Part shown: piece after piece, positions 23,138 through 30,669 of the stretch
Numbering within the stretch: position 1 is the stretch's first letter
Layout: each line of letters opens with the position of its first letter
Source: Tepidibacillus_B infernus
GTDB lineage: Bacteria; Bacillota; Bacilli; Tepidibacillales; Tepidibacillaceae
Assembly (NCBI RefSeq): GCF_048898065.1
Contig: NZ_JBLWFI010000001.1
Coordinates: 1,426,001-1,490,000, forward strand
Direction: 5' to 3'
Length of the DNA: 64,000 bases
Translations under genes and position numbers: made by a program
Notes under the pieces: model-generated
Databases searched by the model: none
What the model was told of the DNA's origin: nothing
What the model saw: only the letters and a program-made list of their open reading frames with translations

Positions 23138-24967
23138 TTATATATTATCACTCATTTTACTTTTTATTTTTCTCCATAGTGTAGTCCGATTAATTCCTAA
23201 TCTTTTTGCCGCTTTTGATTGATTCATATCTTCTTCTTTTAAGACTTGCATAATAATATTAAATTCCATTTCTTCTAGAGTCATATTTGGAGGTAGATAA
23301 ATATTCTCTTTATCTGATTTTTGAACAACGGAATCCTTATATCTTTGTTTCAGAAAAAGAAGGTCTTTTTCCTCAATATAATAACCTTTTACACGAAAGA
23401 TTACTTCTTCAATTATTTTATCTAATTCTTGAACATTATGAGGCCAGGGGTATTCTTTTAAAATTTCCAAAGCATCAGATTTAATCCCAACAACTTGTTT
23501 CCCATATTTCGTATTATATTTTGCAAGAAAAAGGCGGACTAAATCTGGTATATCATTGATTCTCTCTCTCAGTGGAGGTATAGATAGTACAAAAGGGGAA
23601 AAGAAGTGGCAAAACCGTTCCGCTTCATCACTCTTTTTAATAAACTCTTGTATTGTAATTTGGGAAGATAAAATAACTTTAAGATTAGGCCATTTTTGAT
23701 ATCCCTTTATGATGAGGTGATATATTTTTTCAGGAATAACTTCTACTCCCTCTAAATATAACGTGCCTCCTTGGACTAACTCAAATAAATTAGATGAATG
23801 CCCAGCGTTTGATAAATACTCCTCAAATTTGTCAGATTCATTATCATAAAAAGAATAGGAGAGAAAAATTCCTTTAAAAAATGAACTAGCTTGGTGAATG
23901 GACTCAGCTAACATATCTTTTCCAGTTCCTTTTTCTCCTGTTATCCATACAGGTTCTTTTTTAGATGCATAATATTTTGCTTGTTCAACTAAATCGTTCA
24001 TAGATTGACTTGACTTAATAAATTGCCCAAAGTTTGCTAAACCATCTTTTTTAATCATTTTTTTAACCTTGTGTTTGTTTAATTCTATCCAAATATGTTC
24101 TAATCTTGGATAATTTATAAAATAGTAAACGAACTTTGTCTTTCCCTCAATCATTATTTTCTTTTTATTTACAACAATTTTCGTCAGGTTCTCTCCAATT
24201 TTAATTAAAAAAAGATCCTTATTTTGATCAAATTCAAACTTTGAATCAGGAAAAGTTAGTTTGTTACCAATTTCCAGTGTATTAAAAAGTGATTTTGCAA
24301 TTTGATTCATATAGATGATGTTATATTCATCATCAGTTAACAATATACCTCTATCATCATGCTCTATGAGATATTCTAATTGTTTTCTTTCTACTTCTTT
24401 CCTTTTAACAATTTCATATACTTTATGAACATTTTCCAAAGCTTCTCTTACCGACTCTTGACCTGAAGTAATGAGTATACCCTGAAGCCCCATTTTACTA
24501 GCGACATGAACCGTAATTACATCACCAAGTACTATCTCAATCCCATTATCTATCGCTTGACGAATTGCACCTTCAACTTCCGATTCATGATAAACGGTAA
24601 ATCTAGAAATATCAAAATCCAATAGAGTACTTATTGAAGCTGCCCCTTCAGTAGTATTTGAGAAACCAATAATCCCAACCTTCCCTTTATAATCTTTTAT
24701 TAGTGTAAAAGAACGCAAAATATCATAACCAGAAACCGGGATTTCAACCATAGGTATCATTACGTTTGCCCTAATAAGTGTCGCAGTCCCCCCCCTACTT
24801 ATTAATAGATCATATCCTTCCCTTTCTGCTCTTTTGGCAATTTCAAGCCCTTTTCTCAAATCACCAACTTCTGCATTTACCACTAAATCTTCATGTTCTT
24901 TGGCTAAGTCTAACACGAGATCTCTCAAACCCTCATAAGGCGCAATTACTTTTACTTTAATCTTCAT
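23138..24967 (-). CDS. PrpR_N/PAS/AAA+/Fis-type regulator without a GAFTGA motif
   Basis: 609 residues. Residues 1-185: PrpR N-terminal sensor domain (SRGGTATLIR 57-66, VGIIGFSN 97-104). Residues 200-290: PAS-like. Residues 310-540: AAA+ domain with an intact Walker A (GEKGTGKD, 344-351), but the stretch that should hold GAFTGA (about 370-392) reads YDNESDKFEEYLSNAGHSSN and Walker B is weak (LYLEGV). C-terminus: Fis-type HTH (MNQSKAAKRLGINRTTLWRK). GAFTGA contacts sigma-54, so this is probably a sigma-A-dependent regulator, as in TyrR. It lies directly upstream of kdgT-dtnK-pdxA2, its likely targets. Confidence 0.85.
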   Translation of the reverse strand: MKIKVKVIAPYEGLRDLVLDLAKEHEDLVVNAEVGDLRKGLEIAKRAEREGYDLLISRGGTATLIRANVMIPMVEIPVSGYDILRSFTLIKDYKGKVGIIGFSNTTEGAASISTLLDFDISRFTVYHESEVEGAIRQAIDNGIEIVLGDVITVHVASKMGLQGILITSGQESVREALENVHKVYEIVKRKEVERKQLEYLIEHDDRGILLTDDEYNIIYMNQIAKSLFNTLEIGNKLTFPDSKFEFDQNKDLFLIKIGENLTKIVVNKKKIMIEGKTKFVYYFINYPRLEHIWIELNKHKVKKMIKKDGLANFGQFIKSSQSMNDLVEQAKYYASKKEPVWITGEKGTGKDMLAESIHQASSFFKGIFLSYSFYDNESDKFEEYLSNAGHSSNLFELVQGGTLYLEGVEVIPEKIYHLIIKGYQKWPNLKVILSSQITIQEFIKKSDEAERFCHFFSPFVLSIPPLRERINDIPDLVRLFLAKYNTKYGKQVVGIKSDALEILKEYPWPHNVQELDKIIEEVIFRVKGYYIEEKDLLFLKQRYKDSVVQKSDKENIYLPPNMTLEEMEFNIIMQVLKEEDMNQSKAAKRLGINRTTLWRKIKSKMSDNI

Positions 24968-25044
24968 TTCTCTTCTCCTTTAGATTGTTGCAAAATACGA
25001 CAACATTATTATATCCATTGTTTTCTAAAAATAAAAGGAGTAAA

Positions 25045-25072
25045 GAGAAAAACCGTCCTTATTTAGGGACGG
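25045..25072 (-). terminator. Terminator of the acetyl-CoA synthetase gene
   Basis: CCGTCC-8-GGACGG followed by TTTTT in the leftward direction. Confidence 0.9.
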
Positions 25073-25081
25073 TAATAAAAT

Positions 25082-26764
25082 CTAAACTTCCATTGTTGAT
25101 AAATCGCCTGGGGGTAATCCTAATTCCCATGCTTTTAATACTCGGCGCATAATTTTTCCTGACCTTGTTTTGGGGAGTGTATCAATAAACTCAATTTGTC
25201 TTGGTGCCGCATGTGCAGCCAGATTTTCTTTTACAAATTGACGAATTTCTTCTTTTAGTTTTTCTGTGGGAACGACTCCATTTTTAACAGTAATAAATGC
25301 TTTAACTACTTCCCCTCTAAGCTCATCAGGAATCCCGATGACTCCTGCTTCAGCAACAGCCCAGTGCTCGATCAGCTTACTTTCTACTTCAAATGGGCCT
25401 ACTCGTTCACCTGAGGTGTTGATCACATCGTCCTTTCTTCCTTGAAACCAAAAATAGCCATCCTTATCTCGATAAGCTTTATCACCTGAGATGAACCAAT
25501 CGTTAATAAAATACTCTTGATATCTTTCTGGATTGTTCCAGATCGTTCTTAACATCGCAGGCCATGGTTTTTTTATCGCTAAATTCCCCATTTCATAGGG
25601 TGGTAATTCTTTTCCTTTGTCATCCACAATTGCTAAACGTATGCCAGGTATTGGTTTTCCCATTGATCCTGGTCGAATAGGGATTGTCTTGTAATTGGCA
25701 CAAATCGATGCTCCTGTTTCTGTCATCCACCAATTATCATAGATTGGTTGCTGAAACACTTCTTCACCCCAACGAATCACTTCGGCATTTAAGGGCTCCC
25801 CTGCTGATAAAATATGCCTTAATGTAGAAAGATCATACCTTCTTGGAATCTCATTTCCTTCCCGCATTAACATCCGAAATGCCGTAGGTGCACTAAACCA
25901 AACCGTAACCTGATATTTTTCAATCGTTTTATACCAATCATCTACACTAAATCTCCCACCTCGGACAACAATTGGAACACCATTTAACCACGGAGAAAAT
26001 ATTCCTGCAGATGTTCCCGTTACCCAGCCGGGATCTGCAGTACACCAATAGATATCAGTCTCTTTTAAATCATATACCCATTTTCCTGCCATATATTGGT
26101 GTAACATCGCATCATGTACCTGCAAAACCCCTTTTGGTTTTCCCGTTGACCCAGAAGTATAATGAATCAGCATTGGTGTTTCTCGGCTAACCCATTCAAT
26201 CGTATATTCCTGAGAATGATTCATTAGATCTTGATATAATACTTGATTAGGTGATTCTACCTCTTCACTACCGACTAAAATCACATATTTAAGTTCATGT
26301 AATTCATGAATTGGTATCCTAGAAAGAAGCTGGTGTGTCGTCACAATTGCTACAGCACCACTATCTAATAATCGATCTTTGACCGCCTCCTCCATGAATG
26401 CTTCAAATAAGGGACCAGCAATCGCCCCAATTCGAATAATTCCAAGTAAAGAAATCATCAATTCAGGACTGCGTGGCATGAAAAGAAATACACGATCTCC
26501 TTGTTGTATGCCATAATTTTTTAATCCATTTGCAAATTGAGAAGAAAGTTGTTTTAAATCTGCAAAAGTATACGTTTCTTCCCTTTGCCCATCCCAATAT
26601 AAGATAGCAGGATGATCTCCTTTTCCTTCCTCCACATGGCGATCAATCGCTTCATACACAATATTCACTTTGTCTGTTTTTGCCCAAGTAAAGTGGTTTT
26701 CTGCATCTGTCCACTGAAAACGATGATATGTTTCTTCATAATTACCTATATTCGCATTTTTCAT
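25082..26764 (-). CDS. acsA: Acetyl-CoA synthetase (AMP-forming), AcsA type
   Basis: 560-residue ANL-superfamily ligase that activates acetate (or a short acyl acid) to acyl-CoA through an acyl-AMP. Motifs: the P-loop YTSGSTGKPKGVL near residue 195, DNWWMTETGA near 345, and the C-terminal PKTRSGKIMRR, whose Lys is the residue acetylated for control in this family. Bacillus AcsA is similar in length (572). AGGAGG precedes the ATG. It is monocistronic, with its own promoter and terminator. Propionate or another acid cannot be excluded. Confidence 0.88.
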   Translation of the reverse strand: MKNANIGNYEETYHRFQWTDAENHFTWAKTDKVNIVYEAIDRHVEEGKGDHPAILYWDGQREETYTFADLKQLSSQFANGLKNYGIQQGDRVFLFMPRSPELMISLLGIIRIGAIAGPLFEAFMEEAVKDRLLDSGAVAIVTTHQLLSRIPIHELHELKYVILVGSEEVESPNQVLYQDLMNHSQEYTIEWVSRETPMLIHYTSGSTGKPKGVLQVHDAMLHQYMAGKWVYDLKETDIYWCTADPGWVTGTSAGIFSPWLNGVPIVVRGGRFSVDDWYKTIEKYQVTVWFSAPTAFRMLMREGNEIPRRYDLSTLRHILSAGEPLNAEVIRWGEEVFQQPIYDNWWMTETGASICANYKTIPIRPGSMGKPIPGIRLAIVDDKGKELPPYEMGNLAIKKPWPAMLRTIWNNPERYQEYFINDWFISGDKAYRDKDGYFWFQGRKDDVINTSGERVGPFEVESKLIEHWAVAEAGVIGIPDELRGEVVKAFITVKNGVVPTEKLKEEIRQFVKENLAAHAAPRQIEFIDTLPKTRSGKIMRRVLKAWELGLPPGDLSTMEV

Positions 26765-26802
26765 ATCGATGTCCTCCTTTGATACGTTATTGTTATAAAG
26801 TC

Positions 26803-26831
26803 ATTATAATTGTTATATAACAGACTTTCAA
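26803..26831 (-). promoter_or_regulatory. Sigma-A promoter of acsA
   Basis: TTGAAA (26831-26826), exactly 17 nt, TATAAT (26808-26803). The spacer contains the palindrome TGTTATATAACA. Confidence 0.75.
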
Positions 26832-26885
26832 TAGTTTTTTCTAAAAATTCTAAAAATTCATTAAATAATAGTAGACATTAAAAAA

Positions 26886-26904
26886 CTGGGCTTTTCCTGC
26901 CCAG
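26886..26904 (-). terminator. Terminator of the thioredoxin-like gene
   Basis: CTGGGC-7-GCCCAG with TTTTTT following in the leftward direction. Confidence 0.9.
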
Positions 26905-26920
26905 CTTATCCCATTACTTG

Positions 26921-27538
26921 TTAATTCATATCCCTTAAAATCGTCTCTACATCATCATAAACGATTGCACCTAGCACTTTTTGTTGAATTACACCATTTG
27001 TGTCAATAAAATAACTGGTTGGATACCCTTGAATTCGATAAAGTTCTGTAACTTCACCCTCTACGTCATAGACAACGGGAAAGGAAATTCCGGCTTCTTT
27101 CATATATAGTATTGCATCATCAATGCTCTTTTCTTCAGTCGTTACGTTAACCCCCAAAACAACTACATTTTGATCTTTATTTTTTTCATAAATACGGATC
27201 AGATCAGGCATTTCCTTTTTACAAGGCGGGCACCAAGAAGCCCAAAAATTTAACAATACTTTTTTCCCAGCAAATTGCGACAAGGAGATTTCTCGTCCTT
27301 GTTCATCAGTCAATGTAAAATCAGGTGCTTTATTCCACCGATTGATTCCAACCGTTTGTTCTGGAGATTCTTCGTCTAGGTGTATTACCGGTGTATCCAT
27401 TTTTTCAGAACCCGCAAGTTCGTTCGATGTTGTACTTTCTTTTTGGCTTGTAAAAGTGGGTGGATTAAGAGTCACAGTAAGTAACAAACTTACCCCTAAT
27501 AGTAATCCCACGATTAACCATAACTTCTGAACTTTCAT
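26921..27538 (-). CDS. Membrane-anchored thioredoxin-like (ResA/TlpA type) protein
   Basis: 205 residues: an N-terminal anchor (KLWLIVGLLLGVSLLLTVTL), a low-complexity linker of about 45 residues, then an AhpC/TSA-type thioredoxin fold with FWASWCPPCKKEMP as active site. Pro-Thr after GY (GYPTSYFID) is the cis-Pro loop. It would reduce or deliver thiols outside the membrane, for example to apocytochrome c. ResA itself has CEPC, so the partner may differ. ATG 27538 is chosen on GGAGG with 7-nt spacing. No cytochrome-maturation genes are adjacent. Confidence 0.83.
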   Translation of the reverse strand: MKVQKLWLIVGLLLGVSLLLTVTLNPPTFTSQKESTTSNELAGSEKMDTPVIHLDEESPEQTVGINRWNKAPDFTLTDEQGREISLSQFAGKKVLLNFWASWCPPCKKEMPDLIRIYEKNKDQNVVVLGVNVTTEEKSIDDAILYMKEAGISFPVVYDVEGEVTELYRIQGYPTSYFIDTNGVIQQKVLGAIVYDDVETILRDMN

Positions 27539-27704
27539 TTTCGTACCTCCATTTGCTGATCTGACCATTTAATATCTCATGATTAACTATTCATTTGCTT
27601 TTCATGATATTCCTTTTTAATTAAAAGCATGTTTAATTATTTTTCATCTTTTGGTGACAGTTTATTCCTTGTCTAGTATGATTATAATTAAGGAAGTGAA
27701 AACA

Positions 27705-28241
27705 ATGGGGTTATCATATCAATCATTAGCAAATGCGATGTTACATGAAAAAAAATATCTATTGCGATATCACAAGCATCATGATATTTTGTTTCCATTT
27801 GTTTTGACAGCTATTCTTGAAGTTGAAGTTGTATTTAATCGTCTTCCTCCCCTCCAAGTAACCATGGAAGAGCTATTTAAATACGAAGAAGATTTTCATT
27901 CATTTATTCGAAAAATCGCTGGTTTTTCCTGTTCAATTGCACTTGATACGATTAAAGAAGGTTTTGCAAACAATGATTTTTATACACAGTATACAAAAGA
28001 AGAAAGAGAGAAATTAGCTCATTATATTTTCCAAGAACAAAAAAATAACTTTCAAGAAATTTTAAATTTAGCCATAGATGAATGCACAAAAGAATTTTCA
28101 AGCACCTTTCATCTTTATTTTCAAGCCTATTTAAAGCCATCGATCTTTCGTTTGTTGATCGATCTATTTCAACATACATTTGTAATAACCATCATCTCCG
28201 AACCAAAGCTGTTTAAACAGGAACCAATATATACCAAGTGA
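27705..28241 (+). CDS. Protein of unknown function, 178 residues
   Basis: No recognisable domain. It is mostly helical, with a His-rich start (LLRYHKHHDILFPF) and a hydrophobic C-terminal third (FRLLIDLFQHTFVITIIS). No signal peptide is evident. ATG 27705 is picked because AAGGAAGTG lies upstream; the longer frame has no ribosome site. A 48-codon gene follows 79 bp later in the same direction. It is divergent from the thioredoxin-like gene. Confidence 0.55.
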   Translation: MGLSYQSLANAMLHEKKYLLRYHKHHDILFPFVLTAILEVEVVFNRLPPLQVTMEELFKYEEDFHSFIRKIAGFSCSIALDTIKEGFANNDFYTQYTKEEREKLAHYIFQEQKNNFQEILNLAIDECTKEFSSTFHLYFQAYLKPSIFRLLIDLFQHTFVITIISEPKLFKQEPIYTK

Positions 28242-28320
28242 ATTCCTTAAAATCTAGAACATACTAAGAATAATGACTTTTTGAGTCAGGTAATTCTAAT
28301 TGTAATAGGGAGGATCTAAA

Positions 28321-28467
28321 ATGACTAAGAAGGATAAAAAGCAGCAACAACAAATGGGTCCTAGCGTTACCTCTAAAGTAACCTCAGAACAACAACACTG
28401 GCATACAGCAACAAGTGACGATGAAGAAGCTTTTGTAAATGAAATGGAATCACTAACAAAAGATTAA
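28321..28467 (+). CDS. 48-residue hydrophilic protein, unknown
   Basis: ATG with GGGAGG 7 nt ahead. Highly polar: a Lys/Gln-rich start (TKKDKKQQQQ), a Ser/Thr middle (GPSVTSKVTSEQQ) and an acidic end (SDDEEAFVNEMESLTKD). It has no Cys and no hydrophobic run, so it is probably disordered. Size and composition recall small acid-soluble or stress proteins of spore formers, but no family match is claimed. It is followed directly by a family B repeat. Confidence 0.6.
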   Translation: MTKKDKKQQQQMGPSVTSKVTSEQQHWHTATSDDEEAFVNEMESLTKD

Positions 28468-28474
28468 AAAAACA

Positions 28475-28530
28475 CCCACAAAAGTGACGACCTCCTTCGA
28501 AGCGTATTTTGATTACTTTTGTGGGGTTCC
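28475..28530. repeat. Family B dispersed inverted repeat
   Basis: CCCACAAAAGTGACGACC then TCCTTCGAAGCG and GATTACTTTTGTGGGG. Nearly the same as 4372-4428. It starts 8 bp after the 48-codon gene. Confidence 0.85.
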
Positions 28531-28665
28531 GTTAAAATTTAAAGAAAGGAATTCCTTTTTTTGGAATTCCTTTCTTTGTCTTTTGCGATTCCTTTTTAAG
28601 AAAAAAAGAAATACAATAGGAAATAAGAATAAACCAACAATGACTAGACTTAGTGAATTCAACAT
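28513..28665 (-). CDS. Candidate 50-residue single-span membrane protein
   Basis: ATG at 28665, 15 bp past the DUF456 stop codon. One hydrophobic span (SLVIVGLFLFPIVFLFFL) is followed by KRNRKRQRK, a good stop-transfer pattern. The frame then crosses the 28541-28577 hairpin and ends inside the family B repeat. The ribosome site is weak. It could be a small membrane protein co-transcribed with DUF456, or chance. Confidence 0.3.
   Translation of the reverse strand: MLNSLSLVIVGLFLFPIVFLFFLKRNRKRQRKEFQKKEFLSLNFNGTPQK
28541..28577. terminator. Perfect 15-bp hairpin between convergent units
   Basis: AAAGAAAGGAATTCC / GGAATTCCTTTCTTT with a 7-T loop; it probably terminates transcription from one or both sides. 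Confidence 0.65.
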
Positions 28666-28679
28666 ATATTTAATCGCAC

Positions 28680-29159
28680 TTAGTCGATCACACGAAAGAT
28701 GAAAAGGACAATCATCACCATTTGTAAAATAACCTTTGCAATGCTTCCGCCTAATAAACCGATTAAAGAAGCGGTACCGATTTGAATTGCTTTTTTAAAT
28801 TGAACCCCTCTCATCATTTCAACTGTGATCACTAGAACAAATGGACCAATGATCACCCCTAAAGGTCCAATCAACAAAGGGCCAATAATCATTCCTAAAA
28901 CTGCTGCCCAGGCCCCTTGTCTCGAACCCCCACGTTTCTTGACCCAAGAGCCACTTGCTACAAAGTCCACAATAAAAATTAAAGCAGAGAATAGAAGCAT
29001 CGTGAGCCAAAATTGCCAACCTACCAAAGGGGAAATAGCGTAATGGTAGATTGCAAACCCTAACCAAATAAACGGAACGCCCGGGATCACTGGCATAACA
29101 ATCCCAATAAAACTAATTAGAAAAGACAGGATAATTAATATCCACCAAATTAACATCAA
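28680..29159 (-). CDS. DUF456 membrane protein
   Basis: 159 residues with four to five membrane segments rich in Gly and Pro (IGIVMPVIPGVPFIWLGFAI; GGSRQGAWAAVLGMIIGPLL), the DUF456 signature. The function of the family is unknown. The nitroreductase gene ends 12 bp upstream, so the two are probably one transcript. Confidence 0.8.
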   Translation of the reverse strand: MMLIWWILIILSFLISFIGIVMPVIPGVPFIWLGFAIYHYAISPLVGWQFWLTMLLFSALIFIVDFVASGSWVKKRGGSRQGAWAAVLGMIIGPLLIGPLGVIIGPFVLVITVEMMRGVQFKKAIQIGTASLIGLLGGSIAKVILQMVMIVLFIFRVID

Positions 29160-29171
29160 AACGATTCCCCC

Positions 29172-29909
29172 TTATTCCATGTTAAACCCTTTACCTTGTA
29201 TAAATCTACGTAAATAATTTCTTAAAGGTTTCGAAAATAATCTTGCCATCATCTTCGACCAATTATCATTTCTTTTTCCATCTGTTCTTTTTACATAGTA
29301 TGCTTCTATTTTTTGATCATACTGTTTAATCACATCCAGCTGATTTTTATTGTAGCTATTTTGATGAAGAATCACAGATAGGGGTAAACGTTCCTTTTGT
29401 TCTGGTACGGGTTCTTTGGGATAGCCAAGGCACATACCAAACAACGGAACCACCAGTTCAGGAAGCTCAAGAATTGCACTCACTTCCTGAGGTTGATTAC
29501 GAATTGCACCAATGTAAACACCACCAAGACCAAAGGATTCAGCTGCAAGCATCACATTTTGGGCAAACAAAGCTGTATCGATCGTCGTTAGCAAAAGGCT
29601 CTCCAATGTTGAGAAATCTGGCTCAATCTTTTCCTTTTTTACAACTAGTTGTAAGCGAAAAAGATCTGCACAAAATACGAGAAATACTGGAGCCTGTTCA
29701 ACATAGGTTTGATCCCCACTAAAGTGAGCCAATTGCTTCCTTTTTTCTTGATCTGTGACTTGAACCACACTATAAGCTTGGATAAAGTTGGAGGTAGAAG
29801 CCAGCTGTGCAGCAGAAAGAATCGCTTCAACTTTTTTCTGTTCTACTTCTTGATCCGAATAGTTACGAATACTTCGATGGTTTTTCATGATTTCGATCAC
29901 TTGATTCAT
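29172..29909 (-). CDS. NfrA/NfsA-type nitroreductase (FMN, NADPH)
   Basis: 245 residues. The start MKNHRSIRNYSDQEV is the FMN-phosphate site of the nitroreductase superfamily; AESFGLGGVYIGAIRN near residue 120 and GMCLGYP near 158 are typical of the oxygen-insensitive NADPH class. Such enzymes reduce nitro compounds, quinones or free flavin; the physiological substrate is unknown. Promoter region 29910-29977 contains nothing clear. Confidence 0.85.
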   Translation of the reverse strand: MNQVIEIMKNHRSIRNYSDQEVEQKKVEAILSAAQLASTSNFIQAYSVVQVTDQEKRKQLAHFSGDQTYVEQAPVFLVFCADLFRLQLVVKKEKIEPDFSTLESLLLTTIDTALFAQNVMLAAESFGLGGVYIGAIRNQPQEVSAILELPELVVPLFGMCLGYPKEPVPEQKERLPLSVILHQNSYNKNQLDVIKQYDQKIEAYYVKRTDGKRNDNWSKMMARLFSKPLRNYLRRFIQGKGFNME

Positions 29910-29977
29910 TGTACCGCTCCTTATTGTTAATAATCTTACCTCATTTTAACTATTTAAATAGTAAAATTCAATTACGA

Positions 29978-30006
29978 TTGACAATTTAAAAAATTCATGT
30001 TATTAT
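29978..30006 (+). promoter_or_regulatory. Sigma-A promoter of the cold-shock gene
   Basis: TTGACA (29978-29983), 17 nt, TATTAT (30001-30006). Confidence 0.85.
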
Positions 30007-30011
30007 AGTCC

Positions 30012-30187
30012 CACCATTATTACATATGTGTTCGTAAGATTTGAATAATGAACGGATTTACAATTTGATGTATTACGTATTATTCGTCTTACATCTTTTG
30101 TGTAAATTCGTTTTTTTATTTCTTATCATCCATATTGAATAATGGCAAAAGGTAAGCGTTGTAACGCGAATTTAGGAGGTATTTTTT
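30012..30187 (+). promoter_or_regulatory. Long structured 5' leader of the cold-shock gene
   Basis: About 175 nt of untranslated leader. GTAAGA...GAATAAT in the 30030s-40s can pair with ATTATTCGTCTTAC around 30080-30093. Long, refolding leaders control cspA-type mRNAs by temperature; GGAGGT lies just before the start codon. Confidence 0.5.
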
Positions 30188-30388
30188 ATGCAAGAAGGAA
30201 CAGTTAAATGGTTTAATTCTGAGAAAGGCTATGGATTTATTCAAGTTGAAGGTGGAAACGATGTATTCGTACACTTCTCCGCAATCCAAGGCGAAGGATT
30301 CAAAACATTAAATGAAGGCCAAAGAGTTAGATTTGAAATCGTTGAAGGTGCACGCGGTCCACAAGCTGCTAATGTAGAAAAATTATAA
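30188..30388 (+). CDS. Cold-shock protein, CspA/CspB family
   Basis: 66-residue OB-fold nucleic-acid chaperone. RNP1 KGYGFI and RNP2 VFVHFS are intact, and the start MQEGTVKWFNSEKGYGF is typical of Bacillus Csp proteins. Which paralogue (CspB, C or D) it corresponds to cannot be told. A strong promoter, a long leader and a terminator make it a single-gene unit. Confidence 0.95.
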   Translation: MQEGTVKWFNSEKGYGFIQVEGGNDVFVHFSAIQGEGFKTLNEGQRVRFEIVEGARGPQAANVEKL

Positions 30389-30429
30389 GCGAGATCTTCT
30401 CGTTCATATATTCGTTTCTAAACGAACTT

Positions 30430-30458
30430 AGTCCCTAGTAAACTAGGGGCTTTTTTTT
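30430..30458 (+). terminator. Terminator of the cold-shock gene
   Basis: AGTCCCTAG-TAAA-CTAGGGGCT stem plus eight T. The following 210 bp to korA has a TATAAT at 30518-30523 with no good -35. Confidence 0.9.
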
Positions 30459-30669
30459 ATCGTTAAAAATACACAGACAAAAGTATTTTTTATATTTATT
30501 TTTACTATTTTTAACGTTATAATAGTAATAAATAAACTGTAGTATTATATTTTCCACAACTGTTTTATAGGCTTGTTTTGCTAATATACTATAGTTTTAA
30601 ATTATTTTAACACCTGTTTATTCAGGAATTGTTAAAACTGTTATATTTGAAATGGGAAGGAGTATTATT

